From the NCBI GenBank assembly GCA_052244495.1, contig JBQPXH010000007.1: DNA of 64,000 nt; one strand, written 5' to 3'. Positions 51,573 through 61,106 of this stretch are shown here, one piece after another. This DNA is from Cereibacter_A sp052244495. GTDB taxonomy: Bacteria > Pseudomonadota > Alphaproteobacteria > Rhodobacterales > Rhodobacteraceae. The position numbers and the translations under genes were made by a program. The first letter of the stretch is position 1. Every line of letters starts with the position of its first letter. The notes under the pieces are model-generated. The model saw only the letters and a list, made by a program, of their open reading frames with translations. It was not told the origin of the DNA and made no database searches.

Positions 51573-52912
51573 GCTCGATCCAGCGCCGACTGTTCCTCGT
51601 TCTTCTCGCTGCCACCGGCATTGTCTGGATCTCGGCCGCCCTCTGGATCCAGTCCTCGACGCGGACCGAGCTGAACCGCGTGCTCGACAACCGTCTGGCG
51701 GAGGCCGCGCGCATGGTGGCAAGCCTCGTCGATGCAAGGGGACTGCCGCTGGATACGGCCATGCGGATGGCGGCCCCTGCCCTGCCCGGAGGGTCGGGGC
51801 ACGATTATGCAAGCCAGCTGTCCTGCCAGGTCTGGGCACTGGACGGAACCCGCCTCGCCGCATCGTCCCAGGCACCGCAGAAGGCACTCTCGGTGGTCCC
51901 CGAAGGCTTCAGCGACCGCGAAGTGGACGGCGTCACCTGGCGCGTCCATACCCTTCTGGACGAAGCGCGCGGGATCCGCGTGATGGTGGGCGACAGCCTG
52001 AGCATGCGCGAGCGGCTGCTTCAGGACATGGTGATGGGGCTCATGTGGCCCGCGCTCGCCGTCCTGCCGCTTCTGGCCGCCGGCATCTGGCTCAGCCTGA
52101 GGGGCGGGCTTGCCCCGCTCCGCCGCGTCGCGGAGGAACTCTCGCGCCGGGGTGCGGAGGATCTGGAGCCCCTGCAAGCCTCCGCTCCGCGCGAGGTGGC
52201 ACCGATGGTCGAGGCGCTCAACGGCCTCTTCGGCCGCGTCCGCGCTGCGCGCCGGCGCGAGCAGGATTTCACCGCCTATGCCGCGCACGAGCTGAAGACC
52301 CCTCTCGCCGGCTTGAAGATGCAGGCCGATGTCGCGCGTCTGGCGCCGGATCCGGCCACCCGGGATCACGCGCTCGCGCAGATCCACCGGGCCGTCGACC
52401 GGACCGATCGGTTGGTTCACCAATTGCTTGACCTCGCGGCGGTGGACTCTGGCGCAGCCGACAGCGAGCCGCGCGAGATCGCCCGGATCGGGGCGGACGT
52501 GATGGACCTGACGGCCGCTGCGGCGCGCCGGCACGGCGTCGTGCTGGAGCTCGACTGCGAAGAGGCTCTCGCTCCGCGCCTGCAGGCGCAGCCGGGGCTT
52601 CTCGTGACCGCCTTGCGCAACCTTGTCGAGAACGCCGTCCACGCCAGCGTCACGGGCGGACGCGTCGATCTCGTGCTCCGGACCGATGGCGGCGGATGGA
52701 GGGCGGAAGTCCGCGACGAAGGGCGCGGTATCCCCGCCGTGGACCGCGATCGGATCACCGAGCGCTTCTATCGCGGTGCCGTGGCAACAGGCCAGGGCAG
52801 CGGCCTCGGCCTCGCCATCGTCGAGTCGGCAGCGCGGCGCATGGGGGCGAGCTTTGTCCTCAGGCCGCGCAGCCCCCGCGGCGAGATCGCATCCCTCGTT
52901 TTCGCCCGGTAG
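51569..52912 (+). CDS. Membrane histidine kinase (QseC/TctE-like)
   Basis: A 447-residue sensor kinase. TM1 is at about 10-28 and TM2 at about 155-180, bracketing a ~125-residue periplasmic domain. A HAMP-like linker leads to the H-box YAAHELKTPLAGLKMQADVA near residue 240. Then come the N-box (LRNLVENAVHAS), the G1 box (VRDEGRGIP) and the G2 box (GSGLGLAIV). It is the partner of the response regulator it overlaps (ATGA). The signal is unknown; related pairs sense metal ions, polymyxin-type envelope stress or tricarboxylates. Confidence 0.93.
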   Translation: MSSIQRRLFLVLLAATGIVWISAALWIQSSTRTELNRVLDNRLAEAARMVASLVDARGLPLDTAMRMAAPALPGGSGHDYASQLSCQVWALDGTRLAASSQAPQKALSVVPEGFSDREVDGVTWRVHTLLDEARGIRVMVGDSLSMRERLLQDMVMGLMWPALAVLPLLAAGIWLSLRGGLAPLRRVAEELSRRGAEDLEPLQASAPREVAPMVEALNGLFGRVRAARRREQDFTAYAAHELKTPLAGLKMQADVARLAPDPATRDHALAQIHRAVDRTDRLVHQLLDLAAVDSGAADSEPREIARIGADVMDLTAAAARRHGVVLELDCEEALAPRLQAQPGLLVTALRNLVENAVHASVTGGRVDLVLRTDGGGWRAEVRDEGRGIPAVDRDRITERFYRGAVATGQGSGLGLAIVESAARRMGASFVLRPRSPRGEIASLVFAR

Positions 52913-53137
52913 CGGACCCGCATCGGGCAAGCCGACATGCCGGGCCGCTCCTCTCCCGATGCGGATCCGATTGCAGCACCGCTTCGTCCGGCGCGTTTTC
53001 CGAGCGAGTACCTGTCCATCCGAAAGACTTCCTAAACCCCTCCTATGGATGATCCCCTCGGGCGAATTGAGGGGCTATCCGGAAGGTGGGCGGACTCGAG
53101 ACCGCCCGTGTGATCGGTCCGCAGGAGGTGCAGAAGC

Positions 53138-54697
53138 ATGAAGTTCACGATCAGAATCAAGCTGGCAATGGCCTTCGCCGTCGTCTTCCTCATGTCCGGT
53201 CTCGCCGTCGCCATAGCCCTGCTCCACCTCCAGCGTGTCGATGCACGCATGACGCAGGTGATCGACGAGCATGTCAGCCAGGTGGTGCTCGCGCAGCGCC
53301 TGAGCATCGGCCAGTATCGCGTGATGGCCAGCATCCGGGCGCATCTGCTGGACCGCGACGCGAAATCCGCGTTCCAGATCGAGACCAGCGTTCAGGAAGG
53401 TCGGATGATCCAGCGGCGCGCCCTGCGCGCGCTGCGCGACAGCGCCGGGGACGAACAGACCTCGGACATCCTGCTGCGCTACAACGACCTCCGCAAGCAG
53501 ATCCAGCGGGTGAACAACCGCGCCTTGATCCTCTCGCTTGGCGGCGATCCGGCGGGAGCAGCGGCCTACCTGCGCGAGAAGGGCGCGAGCGCGATGGAGC
53601 ATTCGCTCGAGGCTCTGTCCGAAGAACTCCTGGCGCACAAGCTGGCGATACTGGAACGCGTCAAGGCCGACTCGGACGCGGATGTCCGCGACATGATCAC
53701 GCTGGTGCTCCTGATCGCCGCCCTCGCCGGCGTCCTCGGATCGGGTGCAGCACTCTGGATCACGCTTTCCATCGGCCGCGGCCTCCGGCGGGCGCTGGCG
53801 CTGACGCAGCGCGTGGCGGGTGGCGACCTTACTCAGAGCGAGGAGGTCCGCGGACGGGACGAGCTGGCCGACCTTCTCGGGGCGAGCAACACGATGCTGC
53901 TGAAGCTGCGCGCCGTGGTCGATGAAGTCGCCGTCACTGCCCGGGATGTCGCAGCGGCGAGCGGGCGGATGGCCTCGGCCTCCGGCCAGCTCAAGGCGGG
54001 GACCGAGGAACAGGCCTCGGCCACGGTTGAGGCATCTGCCGCGGTCGAGCAGATGGTGGGGAACATCACGCAGTCCGAAGAGAACGCGGGCACGACCGCC
54101 CGGATCGCGGGCTCCTCGGCGGACGACGCACGCCGTTGCGGCGAGGCGGTCGCCGAGGCCGTGCGCTCGATGAGCGAGATCGCCGACCGAATCGGCGTGG
54201 TAAGCGAGATCGCGCGCCAGACCGACCTGCTCGCGCTGAATGCGGCGGTCGAGGCCGCCCGGGCGGGCGAGCAGGGCCGGGGCTTTGCGGTGGTCGCGGC
54301 CGAGGTGCGCCGCCTTGCCGAGCGCAGCGCCGAGGCTGCCGCCGAGATCTCCACCCTCTCCGCACAGACCGCCCGCGCCGCCGCCGGCGCGGGCGAGATG
54401 ATCGGACAACTGGTGCCACAGATCGAGCGCACCTCGAACCTCGTCACCGATATCTCGGTTGCCTCCCGGGAACTCTCGGAAGGCGCACGTCAGGTTTCGC
54501 TCTCGATCGACGCGCTGGATCGCGTGACGCAGCAGACCGAGGCCGCATCGCGACTGCTGGACGAGGATGCGGACGAGCTCGCAGGCCGGGCGAGGCAGCT
54601 TCTGACCAGCGTCAATTACTTCCGCACCGGCTCGGAAGAGCCTCAACCTGCCGGTGAGGCCGAGCCTGCACATCCCGACCTCCGCGCGGTCGCCTGA
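53138..54697 (+). CDS. Methyl-accepting chemotaxis protein
   Basis: A 519-residue chemoreceptor starting MKFTIRIKLAMAFAVVFLMSG. TM1 is at about 8-28, a helical periplasmic domain (four-helix-bundle type) extends to TM2 at about 190-210, then HAMP and the signalling domain with tip ARQTDLLALNAAVEAARAGE near residue 365. There is no C-terminal CheR pentapeptide. The overall architecture matches the receptor at 24138-25781, so they look like paralogues. The ATG follows GGAGGTGCAGAAGC. No che genes are nearby. Confidence 0.93.
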   Translation: MKFTIRIKLAMAFAVVFLMSGLAVAIALLHLQRVDARMTQVIDEHVSQVVLAQRLSIGQYRVMASIRAHLLDRDAKSAFQIETSVQEGRMIQRRALRALRDSAGDEQTSDILLRYNDLRKQIQRVNNRALILSLGGDPAGAAAYLREKGASAMEHSLEALSEELLAHKLAILERVKADSDADVRDMITLVLLIAALAGVLGSGAALWITLSIGRGLRRALALTQRVAGGDLTQSEEVRGRDELADLLGASNTMLLKLRAVVDEVAVTARDVAAASGRMASASGQLKAGTEEQASATVEASAAVEQMVGNITQSEENAGTTARIAGSSADDARRCGEAVAEAVRSMSEIADRIGVVSEIARQTDLLALNAAVEAARAGEQGRGFAVVAAEVRRLAERSAEAAAEISTLSAQTARAAAGAGEMIGQLVPQIERTSNLVTDISVASRELSEGARQVSLSIDALDRVTQQTEAASRLLDEDADELAGRARQLLTSVNYFRTGSEEPQPAGEAEPAHPDLRAVA

Positions 54698-54835
54698 TCT
54701 TCAGCCCAGGCGCGCCCGCTCCCGGACCGGCCTTTTCCCGCTGCACCGGGAAGAGGCCGGGCTCGCACCGTGTGAGAGCCTGCAACCTCCGGCCGCTCGA
54801 CCACCAATGCGGGCAGCCGACACCCTCGTCGGGGC

Positions 54836-55045
54836 TTACGAAGCGGCGCGGGACCGAACCGGTCTCTTCGCGCCGGCCGAGCGGGCGATGGCCCGCGCAT
54901 CGGCCCTGCGCGACATGTAGATCGCAAGTCCGAGCCCCGCGATGAGGGCGAGGATGACCGGCGGCGCGGCTGTCGCGGCCATCAGTCCGATGAAGACCGC
55001 TATCGCGGCCAGCAGCGCCACCATGGTTTCCAGCAGGATCAGCAT
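54836..55045 (-). CDS. Small two-TM membrane protein
   Basis: A 69-residue protein (MLILLETMVALLAAIAVFIGLM...) with two hydrophobic helices (about 3-24 and 28-45) and a very basic C-terminal tail (MSRRADARAIARSAGAKRPVRSRAAS). I do not recognise the family. The ATG at 55045 has AAAGGA 9 bp upstream; an ATG at 55054 is an alternative. Confidence 0.55.
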   Translation of the reverse strand: MLILLETMVALLAAIAVFIGLMAATAAPPVILALIAGLGLAIYMSRRADARAIARSAGAKRPVRSRAAS

Positions 55046-55269
55046 GCGTCCCATCCTTTGATTTCCGCCCTCCACCCGGAGGGGGATCCACGTCGGCGTC
55101 CGGCCCCGCGCCAACCTGTCGATACCGCTCGCCGCGCCGGACGCCCTACACCTTTCTCGGCCTACGAGACCTCGGGAGCAACCGGCTCCGCCTGCGACGG
55201 ACGGTCGCCATGCAGACGGCGCGGAACCTGGTCTCCGCCTTCCCGTTCTTCGGACCGGAGGATTACGGG

Positions 55270-55602
55270 ATGACGAAGTCGAGGGACCAGATCTGGACGG
55301 AATGGCAGGAACTCGTGAACATGCCCCCGGCAGACCTCGAGCGATGGCTGGACACCGAAGAAAGCCACGGCGTGGGCGACACCAGCAGCGACGGCGAGAG
55401 CACCGGTCACCGCTCGGGCCGCCGGATCGTGCAGATCAAGCACAAGAGGAAGGCCGATCTGGCGGAGGACGACTGGAACCACATGGGCCATGTCGTGGGC
55501 TACATCCGCCGTCACACGGCACAGGGTGGACCGGTCGATGACAAGGAACACTCACGCTGGCGGTATTCACTGATGAACTGGGGGCACGACCCGTTGAAAT
55601 AG
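55270..55602 (+). CDS. DUF3140 family protein
   Basis: A 110-residue soluble basic protein. The DUF3140 pattern is clear: IWTEWQELVNMPPADLERWLDTEESHGVG, then RSGRRIVQIKHKRKADLAEDDWNHMGHVVGYIRRHTAQ and RYSLMNWGHDP at the end. The function is unknown; some members are DNA-binding-like. The ATG at 55270 is chosen because the upstream in-frame part does not match the family. Confidence 0.88.
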   Translation: MTKSRDQIWTEWQELVNMPPADLERWLDTEESHGVGDTSSDGESTGHRSGRRIVQIKHKRKADLAEDDWNHMGHVVGYIRRHTAQGGPVDDKEHSRWRYSLMNWGHDPLK

Positions 55603-55774
55603 GCCAAAGGTGACGGCGCCCGACAGTCTCAGGCCGCAAGCCTGTCACCCGGCGCAGGTTCTCGACAGGAAGGGGCGTTGGGCCCAGCGGGAAGAGGTCT
55701 GACGGCCCCATCTGCCCGCCCTCAAGCGTGCGGAAGCCTGCCCGGGCACGGTCCCCTCCGGCCAATGTCCGAGG

Positions 55775-56557
55775 TCAAATGGATGCGGTTACGGTGCGAA
55801 GAGCCGCCACCAGTTCCGTCACACGGGCGGCGTTGTCGGCAGCCACCTTGCCGTCGGACTGGAGAAGGTTGTTCTCGAAGCCGATCCGCATCTTGCCGCC
55901 CAGCCGGTGCGCGGCGACTAGGCAGTCCGTTTCCCGCGATCCGAAGGCGCAGGCGGCCCAGTCGGTGTCCGGCAGCATTCCGAGCAGCGCCGATACCGGC
56001 GCGTCGAGATCCTGCGGTGCCGAGACCTGTCCCGGCGTGTAGCGCCCGAGGACGATCAGCGCCGCCAGTCCCGCTCGTGGGATCGTGCCGTCCGCAACGG
56101 CGGCGGCAAGGCGCGCGATATCCTCGCGGTCGTAGAGGATGTGCTGCACATGGCAGCCCGCCTCTGCGCAGAAGGCGAAGAAGCGGCGGGTGAGGCGGGC
56201 ATCGGGCTCCGCCGCGATCTCGCGCAGCGCGATCGAGACGAAGGCGGGGCGCAGCCGCTCGACCAGCGCGCGCTGATCGGCCGGGGAGTAGCGGCCGACA
56301 GCCTCGGTCGTCACCTGAACCGGGAGGCCCGGCGCCCTCCGGTCGAGCTCGGCCAAGAGCTCGGCGTAGAGGCCGGCATCAAGCACATGGCGCCCCTCGG
56401 CGTCGCGGACATGGGCATGGAGCCCGTCCGCGCCCGCCGCCTGCCCCGCCAGCGCGGCAGCGACGATCTCTGGGATCGTGACCGGCAGCGCCGGATGATC
56501 GGCTCGCGTGAGCCGCGCGCCGTTCGGCGCGAGCATGACGCGCGGCAGGACGGTCAT
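55775..56557 (-). CDS. Beta-keto acid cleavage enzyme (BKACE, DUF849)
   Basis: A 260-residue TIM-barrel enzyme. Family marks are LAPNGARLTRADHPALPVTIPEIVAAA near residue 8, GADGLHAHVRD with the zinc-binding His pair, TTEAVGRYSPADQ, and the C-terminal RIGFENNLL. BKACEs condense a beta-keto acid with acetyl-CoA to give acetoacetate and a new acyl-CoA; 3-keto-5-aminohexanoate cleavage is the best-known member. The pairing with a class III aminotransferase suggests the substrate is made by transamination. Confidence 0.88.
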   Translation of the reverse strand: MTVLPRVMLAPNGARLTRADHPALPVTIPEIVAAALAGQAAGADGLHAHVRDAEGRHVLDAGLYAELLAELDRRAPGLPVQVTTEAVGRYSPADQRALVERLRPAFVSIALREIAAEPDARLTRRFFAFCAEAGCHVQHILYDREDIARLAAAVADGTIPRAGLAALIVLGRYTPGQVSAPQDLDAPVSALLGMLPDTDWAACAFGSRETDCLVAAHRLGGKMRIGFENNLLQSDGKVAADNAARVTELVAALRTVTASI

Positions 56558-56612
56558 GGCGCCGCGTCTCGCAGGCGGTTACCGGCAGGGTCGCATGCCA
56601 TGGGTGCCCGGG

Positions 56613-57941
56613 TCATGCCGCGAGTGCGCGATCAAGCGCGTCCGACAGTTTCCCGACCAGCTCCTCCACCTGCGCATCCGAGATGATGAACGGCGGCGCG
56701 AGAAGGATGTGGTCGCCAAGGTGCCCATCGATCGTCCCGCCCATCGGATAGCAGATGAGGCCGCCTGCGAGGGCCTCGGCCTTGATCCGCGCGTGAAGCT
56801 TCCGCTCGGCGTCGAAAGGCGCCTTCGTGTCGCGGTCGGCCACCAGCTCGATGCCGCGGAACAGGCCCCGGCCGCGGATGTCGCCCACATGCGGGTGCTG
56901 GCCCAGCCGCTCGTGCAGCAGCGCCTCGAGCCGCGCCCCCTGCTGCCGCACCGCAGACAGCAGGTCGCAGTCCTCGATCTCGTCCAGAACCGCATTCGCC
57001 GCGGCGGCGGCCATCGCATGACCCATGTAGGTGTGCCCGTGCTGGAAGAAGCCCGAGCCCGCGGCGATCGCGTCGTAGATGCGGCCCTGCACCAGCAGCG
57101 CCCCGATTGGCTGGTAGCCGGCGCCGAGGCCTTTCGCGATGGCGATCATGTCGGGCGCCACGCCATCCTCGGCGCAGGCGAAGAGGTGGCCCGTCCGGCC
57201 CATCCCGCACATCACCTCGTCGAGGATCATCAACACCCCGTGCCGGTCGCAGATCTCGCGGATCCGCCTGAGATAGCCCGGAACCGCCGGCACCGCACCG
57301 GCGGTCGCCCCGACCACCGGCTCGGCCACGAAGGCCATGACCGTCTCGGGCCCGAGGCGCAGGATCTCGGCCTCAAGCTCATCCGCCACCCTCAGGCCGT
57401 AGGCCTCGACGCTTTCCCCCTCCGCCCGGCCGCGGTATTCGTAGCAGGGCGCGATATGCGAGGTCTCGACCAGCAGCGGCGCGAATTGCGCGCGGCGCCA
57501 CTCGTTGCCGCCCGCCGCAAGGGCCCCGAGCGTGTTGCCGTGATAGCTCTGACGGCGCGCGATCACGCGATGCCGCTCCGGCTGCCCCAGCTCCATGAAA
57601 TACTGCCGTGCCAGCTTCAGGGCCGCCTCGACCGCCTCGGAGCCGCCCGAGACGAGATAGACCCGCTCGATCCCTTCGGGAGCCGCGGCCGCCAGACGAT
57701 CGGCCAGACGCTCGGCGGGTTCGGAGGTGAAGAAACCGGTATGCGCGAAGGCCAGCCGGTCGAGCTGGTCGTGAAGCGCGGCCCGCACCGACGCATTGGA
57801 ATGGCCGAGGCAGGAGACCGCCGCCCCGCCCGATCCGTCGAGATAGCGCCGGCCCTCAGCATCAAGGATGTAGCAGCCGTCGCCGGCGGCGGCGACCGGA
57901 AGGCTGCCCCGGGTGGAGCGGCCGAAGACATGTCCGGGCAT
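56613..57941 (-). CDS. PLP-dependent class III aminotransferase
   Basis: A 442-residue fold-type I enzyme. Features include the start GHVFGRSTRGSLPVAAAGDGCYILDAEGRRYLDGSGGAAV, the cofactor-binding VSGGSEAVEAALKLARQY near residue 97, FVAEPVVGATAGAVPAVPGYL, LILDEVMCGMGRTG with the PLP-pairing Asp, and the Schiff-base Lys in DMIAIAKGLGAGYQP near 263. The substrate is not predictable (omega-amino acids, beta-alanine or taurine-like compounds are typical). It sits between the BKACE and USP genes on the same strand. Confidence 0.92.
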   Translation of the reverse strand: MPGHVFGRSTRGSLPVAAAGDGCYILDAEGRRYLDGSGGAAVSCLGHSNASVRAALHDQLDRLAFAHTGFFTSEPAERLADRLAAAAPEGIERVYLVSGGSEAVEAALKLARQYFMELGQPERHRVIARRQSYHGNTLGALAAGGNEWRRAQFAPLLVETSHIAPCYEYRGRAEGESVEAYGLRVADELEAEILRLGPETVMAFVAEPVVGATAGAVPAVPGYLRRIREICDRHGVLMILDEVMCGMGRTGHLFACAEDGVAPDMIAIAKGLGAGYQPIGALLVQGRIYDAIAAGSGFFQHGHTYMGHAMAAAAANAVLDEIEDCDLLSAVRQQGARLEALLHERLGQHPHVGDIRGRGLFRGIELVADRDTKAPFDAERKLHARIKAEALAGGLICYPMGGTIDGHLGDHILLAPPFIISDAQVEELVGKLSDALDRALAA

Positions 57942-57946
57942 AGGTG

Positions 57947-58372
57947 TCAGGTCCTCACGACATAGACGGACTGGCGCGCATGCCGCACCACGCGGGCGGC
58001 ATTGGGGCCGAGAAGGTAATCGCTGAACTCGGGCCGGTGGGCGCCGATGACGATGAGGTCCACGCCAAGCTTGCCGGCCGCGCGCAGGATCTCGTCATAG
58101 ACAGTGCCATGCATCACATGCGGATGCACGGTCACGCCATCGGGCACCGCCTCGGAAACCCAGGCCGAGAGGCGCTGTCCGAGTTCCTTCAGCGCCTCCT
58201 GTTCGAAGCCCTGCCGGAAGAAGCCCGAAACCTGCGCATAGCCGTAGTCGGGCAGGACCGAGACGACATGCAGCGTCCCCTCCGGCTCGAGAAGCTTCAG
58301 CGCCTCGGTCAGCGTCGCGGCATGGGCGGCAGGGTTGCCCAGATCGACGGGCAGCAGGATGGTGCGTGCCAT
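57947..58372 (-). CDS. Universal stress protein (UspA family)
   Basis: A 141-residue single-domain protein. The N-terminal RTILLPVDLGNPAA and the C-terminal IVIGAHRPEFSDYLLGPNAARVVRHARQSVYVVR include the GAHRP...GP...RVVRHA pattern of the ATP-binding USPs. Single-domain USPs are frequently encoded next to TAXI-TRAP transporters (TeaD-like). It lies 20 bp downstream of the fused permease gene and should be in the same operon. Confidence 0.93.
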   Translation of the reverse strand: MARTILLPVDLGNPAAHAATLTEALKLLEPEGTLHVVSVLPDYGYAQVSGFFRQGFEQEALKELGQRLSAWVSEAVPDGVTVHPHVMHGTVYDEILRAAGKLGVDLIVIGAHRPEFSDYLLGPNAARVVRHARQSVYVVRT

Positions 58373-58392
58373 GATCTCCTCCTCGATGGCTC

Positions 58393-61029
58393 TCAGAAGG
58401 CGGGCTTGGTCTGCCGCCGCCGCTGGAGGGCGATCACCAGCCCCAGAAGCAACAGTGCGGGAATGTAGAACAGCTGTTTCGGCGGCCTGTCGGCCGGGCT
58501 CTGCAGCGCGGTGACCTCGACCCGCTCGGTGCCGTAGAAGTCGAAGCCCTGCAGCCGCTGCTGGTAGTCGGTGCCGAACATCGGCTCGTCCATGTAGAGC
58601 CGCCCCTCCTCGGGCAGGAGGAGGAGGCCCGCCGCCTCGGCCCGGCCCGTCTCTGGCGCCTCCTCGTCCACGGTATGGACCACCGTCAGCGTGGTGGACC
58701 GGCCGGAGGTGAAGTCCGGCCCCTGGACGACGAAGCGCACCGTGTCTCCGGGTGCGGCGGCGTCGAAGGCCTGTGCCAGTTCGCCCGGCGGACGCTCCTC
58801 GAAGCGCGGCATCACCCGGTCGAGCCAGAAGCCCGGCACGAAGAGCGTGAAGGCCACGAGGAGGAGCGCCGCACTTTCCCAGAGCCGTGACGGGGCGAGG
58901 AAATAGCCCTGCGTCGCCGCGGCGAAGAGCAGCATGGCGATGGTCGCCACGACGAAGACGCCCGCGGCCTGCAGCATTCCGGCCCAGGTTCCGAGATCCA
59001 CGCCGTAGAGGATCAGCGTCGGGTTGTAGATGAAGAGGAAGGGCAGCGCGGCGGTCCGGAGCGAGTAGAAGAAGGCGGTGAAGCCGGTCTTGATCGGATC
59101 GCCCCCCGAGACGGCGGCCGCGGCGAAACTTGCGAGGCCCACGGGTGGGGTCACGTCGGCCATGATGCCGAAGTAGAAGACGAAGAGATGCGCCGCGATC
59201 AGGGGCACGATCAGCCCCTCCTGCGCGCCGAGCGAGACCACGACCGAAGCCATCAGCGAGGAGACGACGATGTAGTTCGCGGTCGTGGGCAGGCCCATGC
59301 CGAGGATCAGCGAGAAGAGCCCGACGAGCAGGAGCATGACGAAGAGATGCCCGCCCGAGAGCATCTCGACGAGACCCGCGAGCTCGGTCCCGATCGGGGT
59401 CTTGGTCACGGTCGCCACGATGATGCCGGCCGCGGCGGTAGCGACGCCGATGCCGATCATGTTGCGCGCACCGGCGATCATTCCCTCGATCAGGTCGCCG
59501 AAGCCCGCGCCGAGCGCCCGTCCCGCATCCTCGCCGCGGAAGAGAGCCTTCAGCGGGCGCTGGGTCACGATGATGAAGAGCATCACGACCACGGCATAGA
59601 AGGCCGACTTGCCGGGCGACTGCATCTCGATCATCAGGAACCAGACGAGGATGAGGATCGGCAGCAGGTAGTGCAGGCCGGTCGGGAAGACCTCGGCCAC
59701 CGTGGGCAGCCGGATCTGCCGCGCGTTCGGATCGTCGAGCGCGAGGTCGGGCCGGCGGGCGGAGGTGCGGACCATGAGGACGTAGACCACCGCCAGCACC
59801 GCCAGCACCACCCAGTCCGAGATCCCCGGAGCAGCGCCGCGCAAGGCCTGGATCGCCCAGACGAGGGCGGTGAAGGCCGCGCCCGTCACCACGAAGCCGA
59901 CCGCGATCTTCGCGAACATCCGCCCCAGGTTGACCGCAGGCCCCAGCGCCGGCATGTCCCGCTTCAACGCCTCGAGATGCACGATGTAGACGAGCGCGAT
60001 GTAAGAGATCACCGCCGGGATGAAGGCGTGCTTGATCACCTCGACATAGGAGATGCCGACGAACTCAACCATCAGGAAGGCGGCCGCACCCATCACCGGC
60101 GGCATGATCTGCCCGTTGACCGAGGAGGCCACCTCGACAGCGCCGGCCTTCTCGGCGGAGAAGCCCACGCGCTTCATCAGCGGGATCGTGAAGGTGCCGG
60201 TCGTCACCACGTTCGCGATGGACGAGCCCGAGATCAGGCCCGTCATGGCCGAGCCCACGACGGCCGCCTTGGCGGGGCCGCCCCTCAGCGCACCGAGCCC
60301 CGCGAAGGCGAGCTGGATGAAGTAGTTGCCGGCCCCTGCCTTGTCGAGAAGTGCCCCGAAGAGCACGAAGAGGAAGACGAAGGCCGTCGAGACCCCGAGC
60401 GGGATGCCGAAGACCCCGTTCGTGTCGAGCCATTGGGCATTGACGATGGCTGTGAAGGACAGGCCCGAGTGGGCGATGATGTCGGGGATGAGCCAGCCCT
60501 GCCCCATCCAGGCGTAGAGCAGGAAGATCACCCCCACCACGGTCAGCGCCGGGCCGAGCGCGCGGCGCGATGCCTCGAGCAGAAGCACGATCCCCACCGC
60601 GCCGACCACGATCTGCGCCGGGGTGGGCAGGCCCGCCCGCGCGGTCACAGCGAGCTCTCGCGAGAAGAGGAAGACGTAGAAGGCGCAGCCCGCCCCCGCG
60701 AGAGCCAGGACCCAGTCGAGGATCGGCACACGGTCGCGGGGCGAACTCTTGAGCGCGGGATAGGCGAGGAAGGCCAGCAGGATCGCGAAGGTGAGATGCA
60801 CCGGCCGCGTCTGCGACGAGTTCAGCACCGGCAGGTACTGGCCGAACCAGAGTTGAGGCTGCGCGATCCAGAGCTGGAACAGCGACCAAAGGAAGGCCGT
60901 GGCCGCGATGAAGATCGCGACGCCACGGCTGGAGGGATTTCGTCCGCCGCTGTCCGTGCTCGCGACGAGATCCTGAAGTTCCTCGTCGGTGAAGCTGCGG
61001 CTGCCCTTGTGCTCGCTCTCGTCGGTCAT
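58393..61029 (-). CDS. TRAP transporter fused permease (4TM/12TM), TAXI type
   Basis: An 878-residue protein fusing the small and large permease subunits. The first ~200 residues hold the DctQ-like helices; the DctM-like core has GSAMTGLISGSSIANVVTTGTFTIPLMKRVGF near residue 255 and LGMGLPTTANYIVVSSLMASVVV near 580. A C-terminal ~120-residue soluble region (VRFVVQGPDFTSGRSTTLTVVH...) with a last TM helix resembles the DUF3394 part of this family. It works with the TAXI-type binding protein encoded upstream. The start is the ATG at 61029. Confidence 0.94.
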   Translation of the reverse strand: MTDESEHKGSRSFTDEELQDLVASTDSGGRNPSSRGVAIFIAATAFLWSLFQLWIAQPQLWFGQYLPVLNSSQTRPVHLTFAILLAFLAYPALKSSPRDRVPILDWVLALAGAGCAFYVFLFSRELAVTARAGLPTPAQIVVGAVGIVLLLEASRRALGPALTVVGVIFLLYAWMGQGWLIPDIIAHSGLSFTAIVNAQWLDTNGVFGIPLGVSTAFVFLFVLFGALLDKAGAGNYFIQLAFAGLGALRGGPAKAAVVGSAMTGLISGSSIANVVTTGTFTIPLMKRVGFSAEKAGAVEVASSVNGQIMPPVMGAAAFLMVEFVGISYVEVIKHAFIPAVISYIALVYIVHLEALKRDMPALGPAVNLGRMFAKIAVGFVVTGAAFTALVWAIQALRGAAPGISDWVVLAVLAVVYVLMVRTSARRPDLALDDPNARQIRLPTVAEVFPTGLHYLLPILILVWFLMIEMQSPGKSAFYAVVVMLFIIVTQRPLKALFRGEDAGRALGAGFGDLIEGMIAGARNMIGIGVATAAAGIIVATVTKTPIGTELAGLVEMLSGGHLFVMLLLVGLFSLILGMGLPTTANYIVVSSLMASVVVSLGAQEGLIVPLIAAHLFVFYFGIMADVTPPVGLASFAAAAVSGGDPIKTGFTAFFYSLRTAALPFLFIYNPTLILYGVDLGTWAGMLQAAGVFVVATIAMLLFAAATQGYFLAPSRLWESAALLLVAFTLFVPGFWLDRVMPRFEERPPGELAQAFDAAAPGDTVRFVVQGPDFTSGRSTTLTVVHTVDEEAPETGRAEAAGLLLLPEEGRLYMDEPMFGTDYQQRLQGFDFYGTERVEVTALQSPADRPPKQLFYIPALLLLGLVIALQRRRQTKPAF

Positions 61030-61106
61030 GCGTCCCTCCTGCGCGAAGGGCCGCCGCGGCCGGAGCGCGCGGCGGCCCGTAGATCGGGGCCCTCAGGGGC
61101 GCGGGA

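Noticed and set aside
53138..54697. The two chemoreceptor genes as a recent duplication or recombination repeat
   Set aside because: Only the protein architecture and signalling domains are alike; periplasmic regions and DNA differ clearly.
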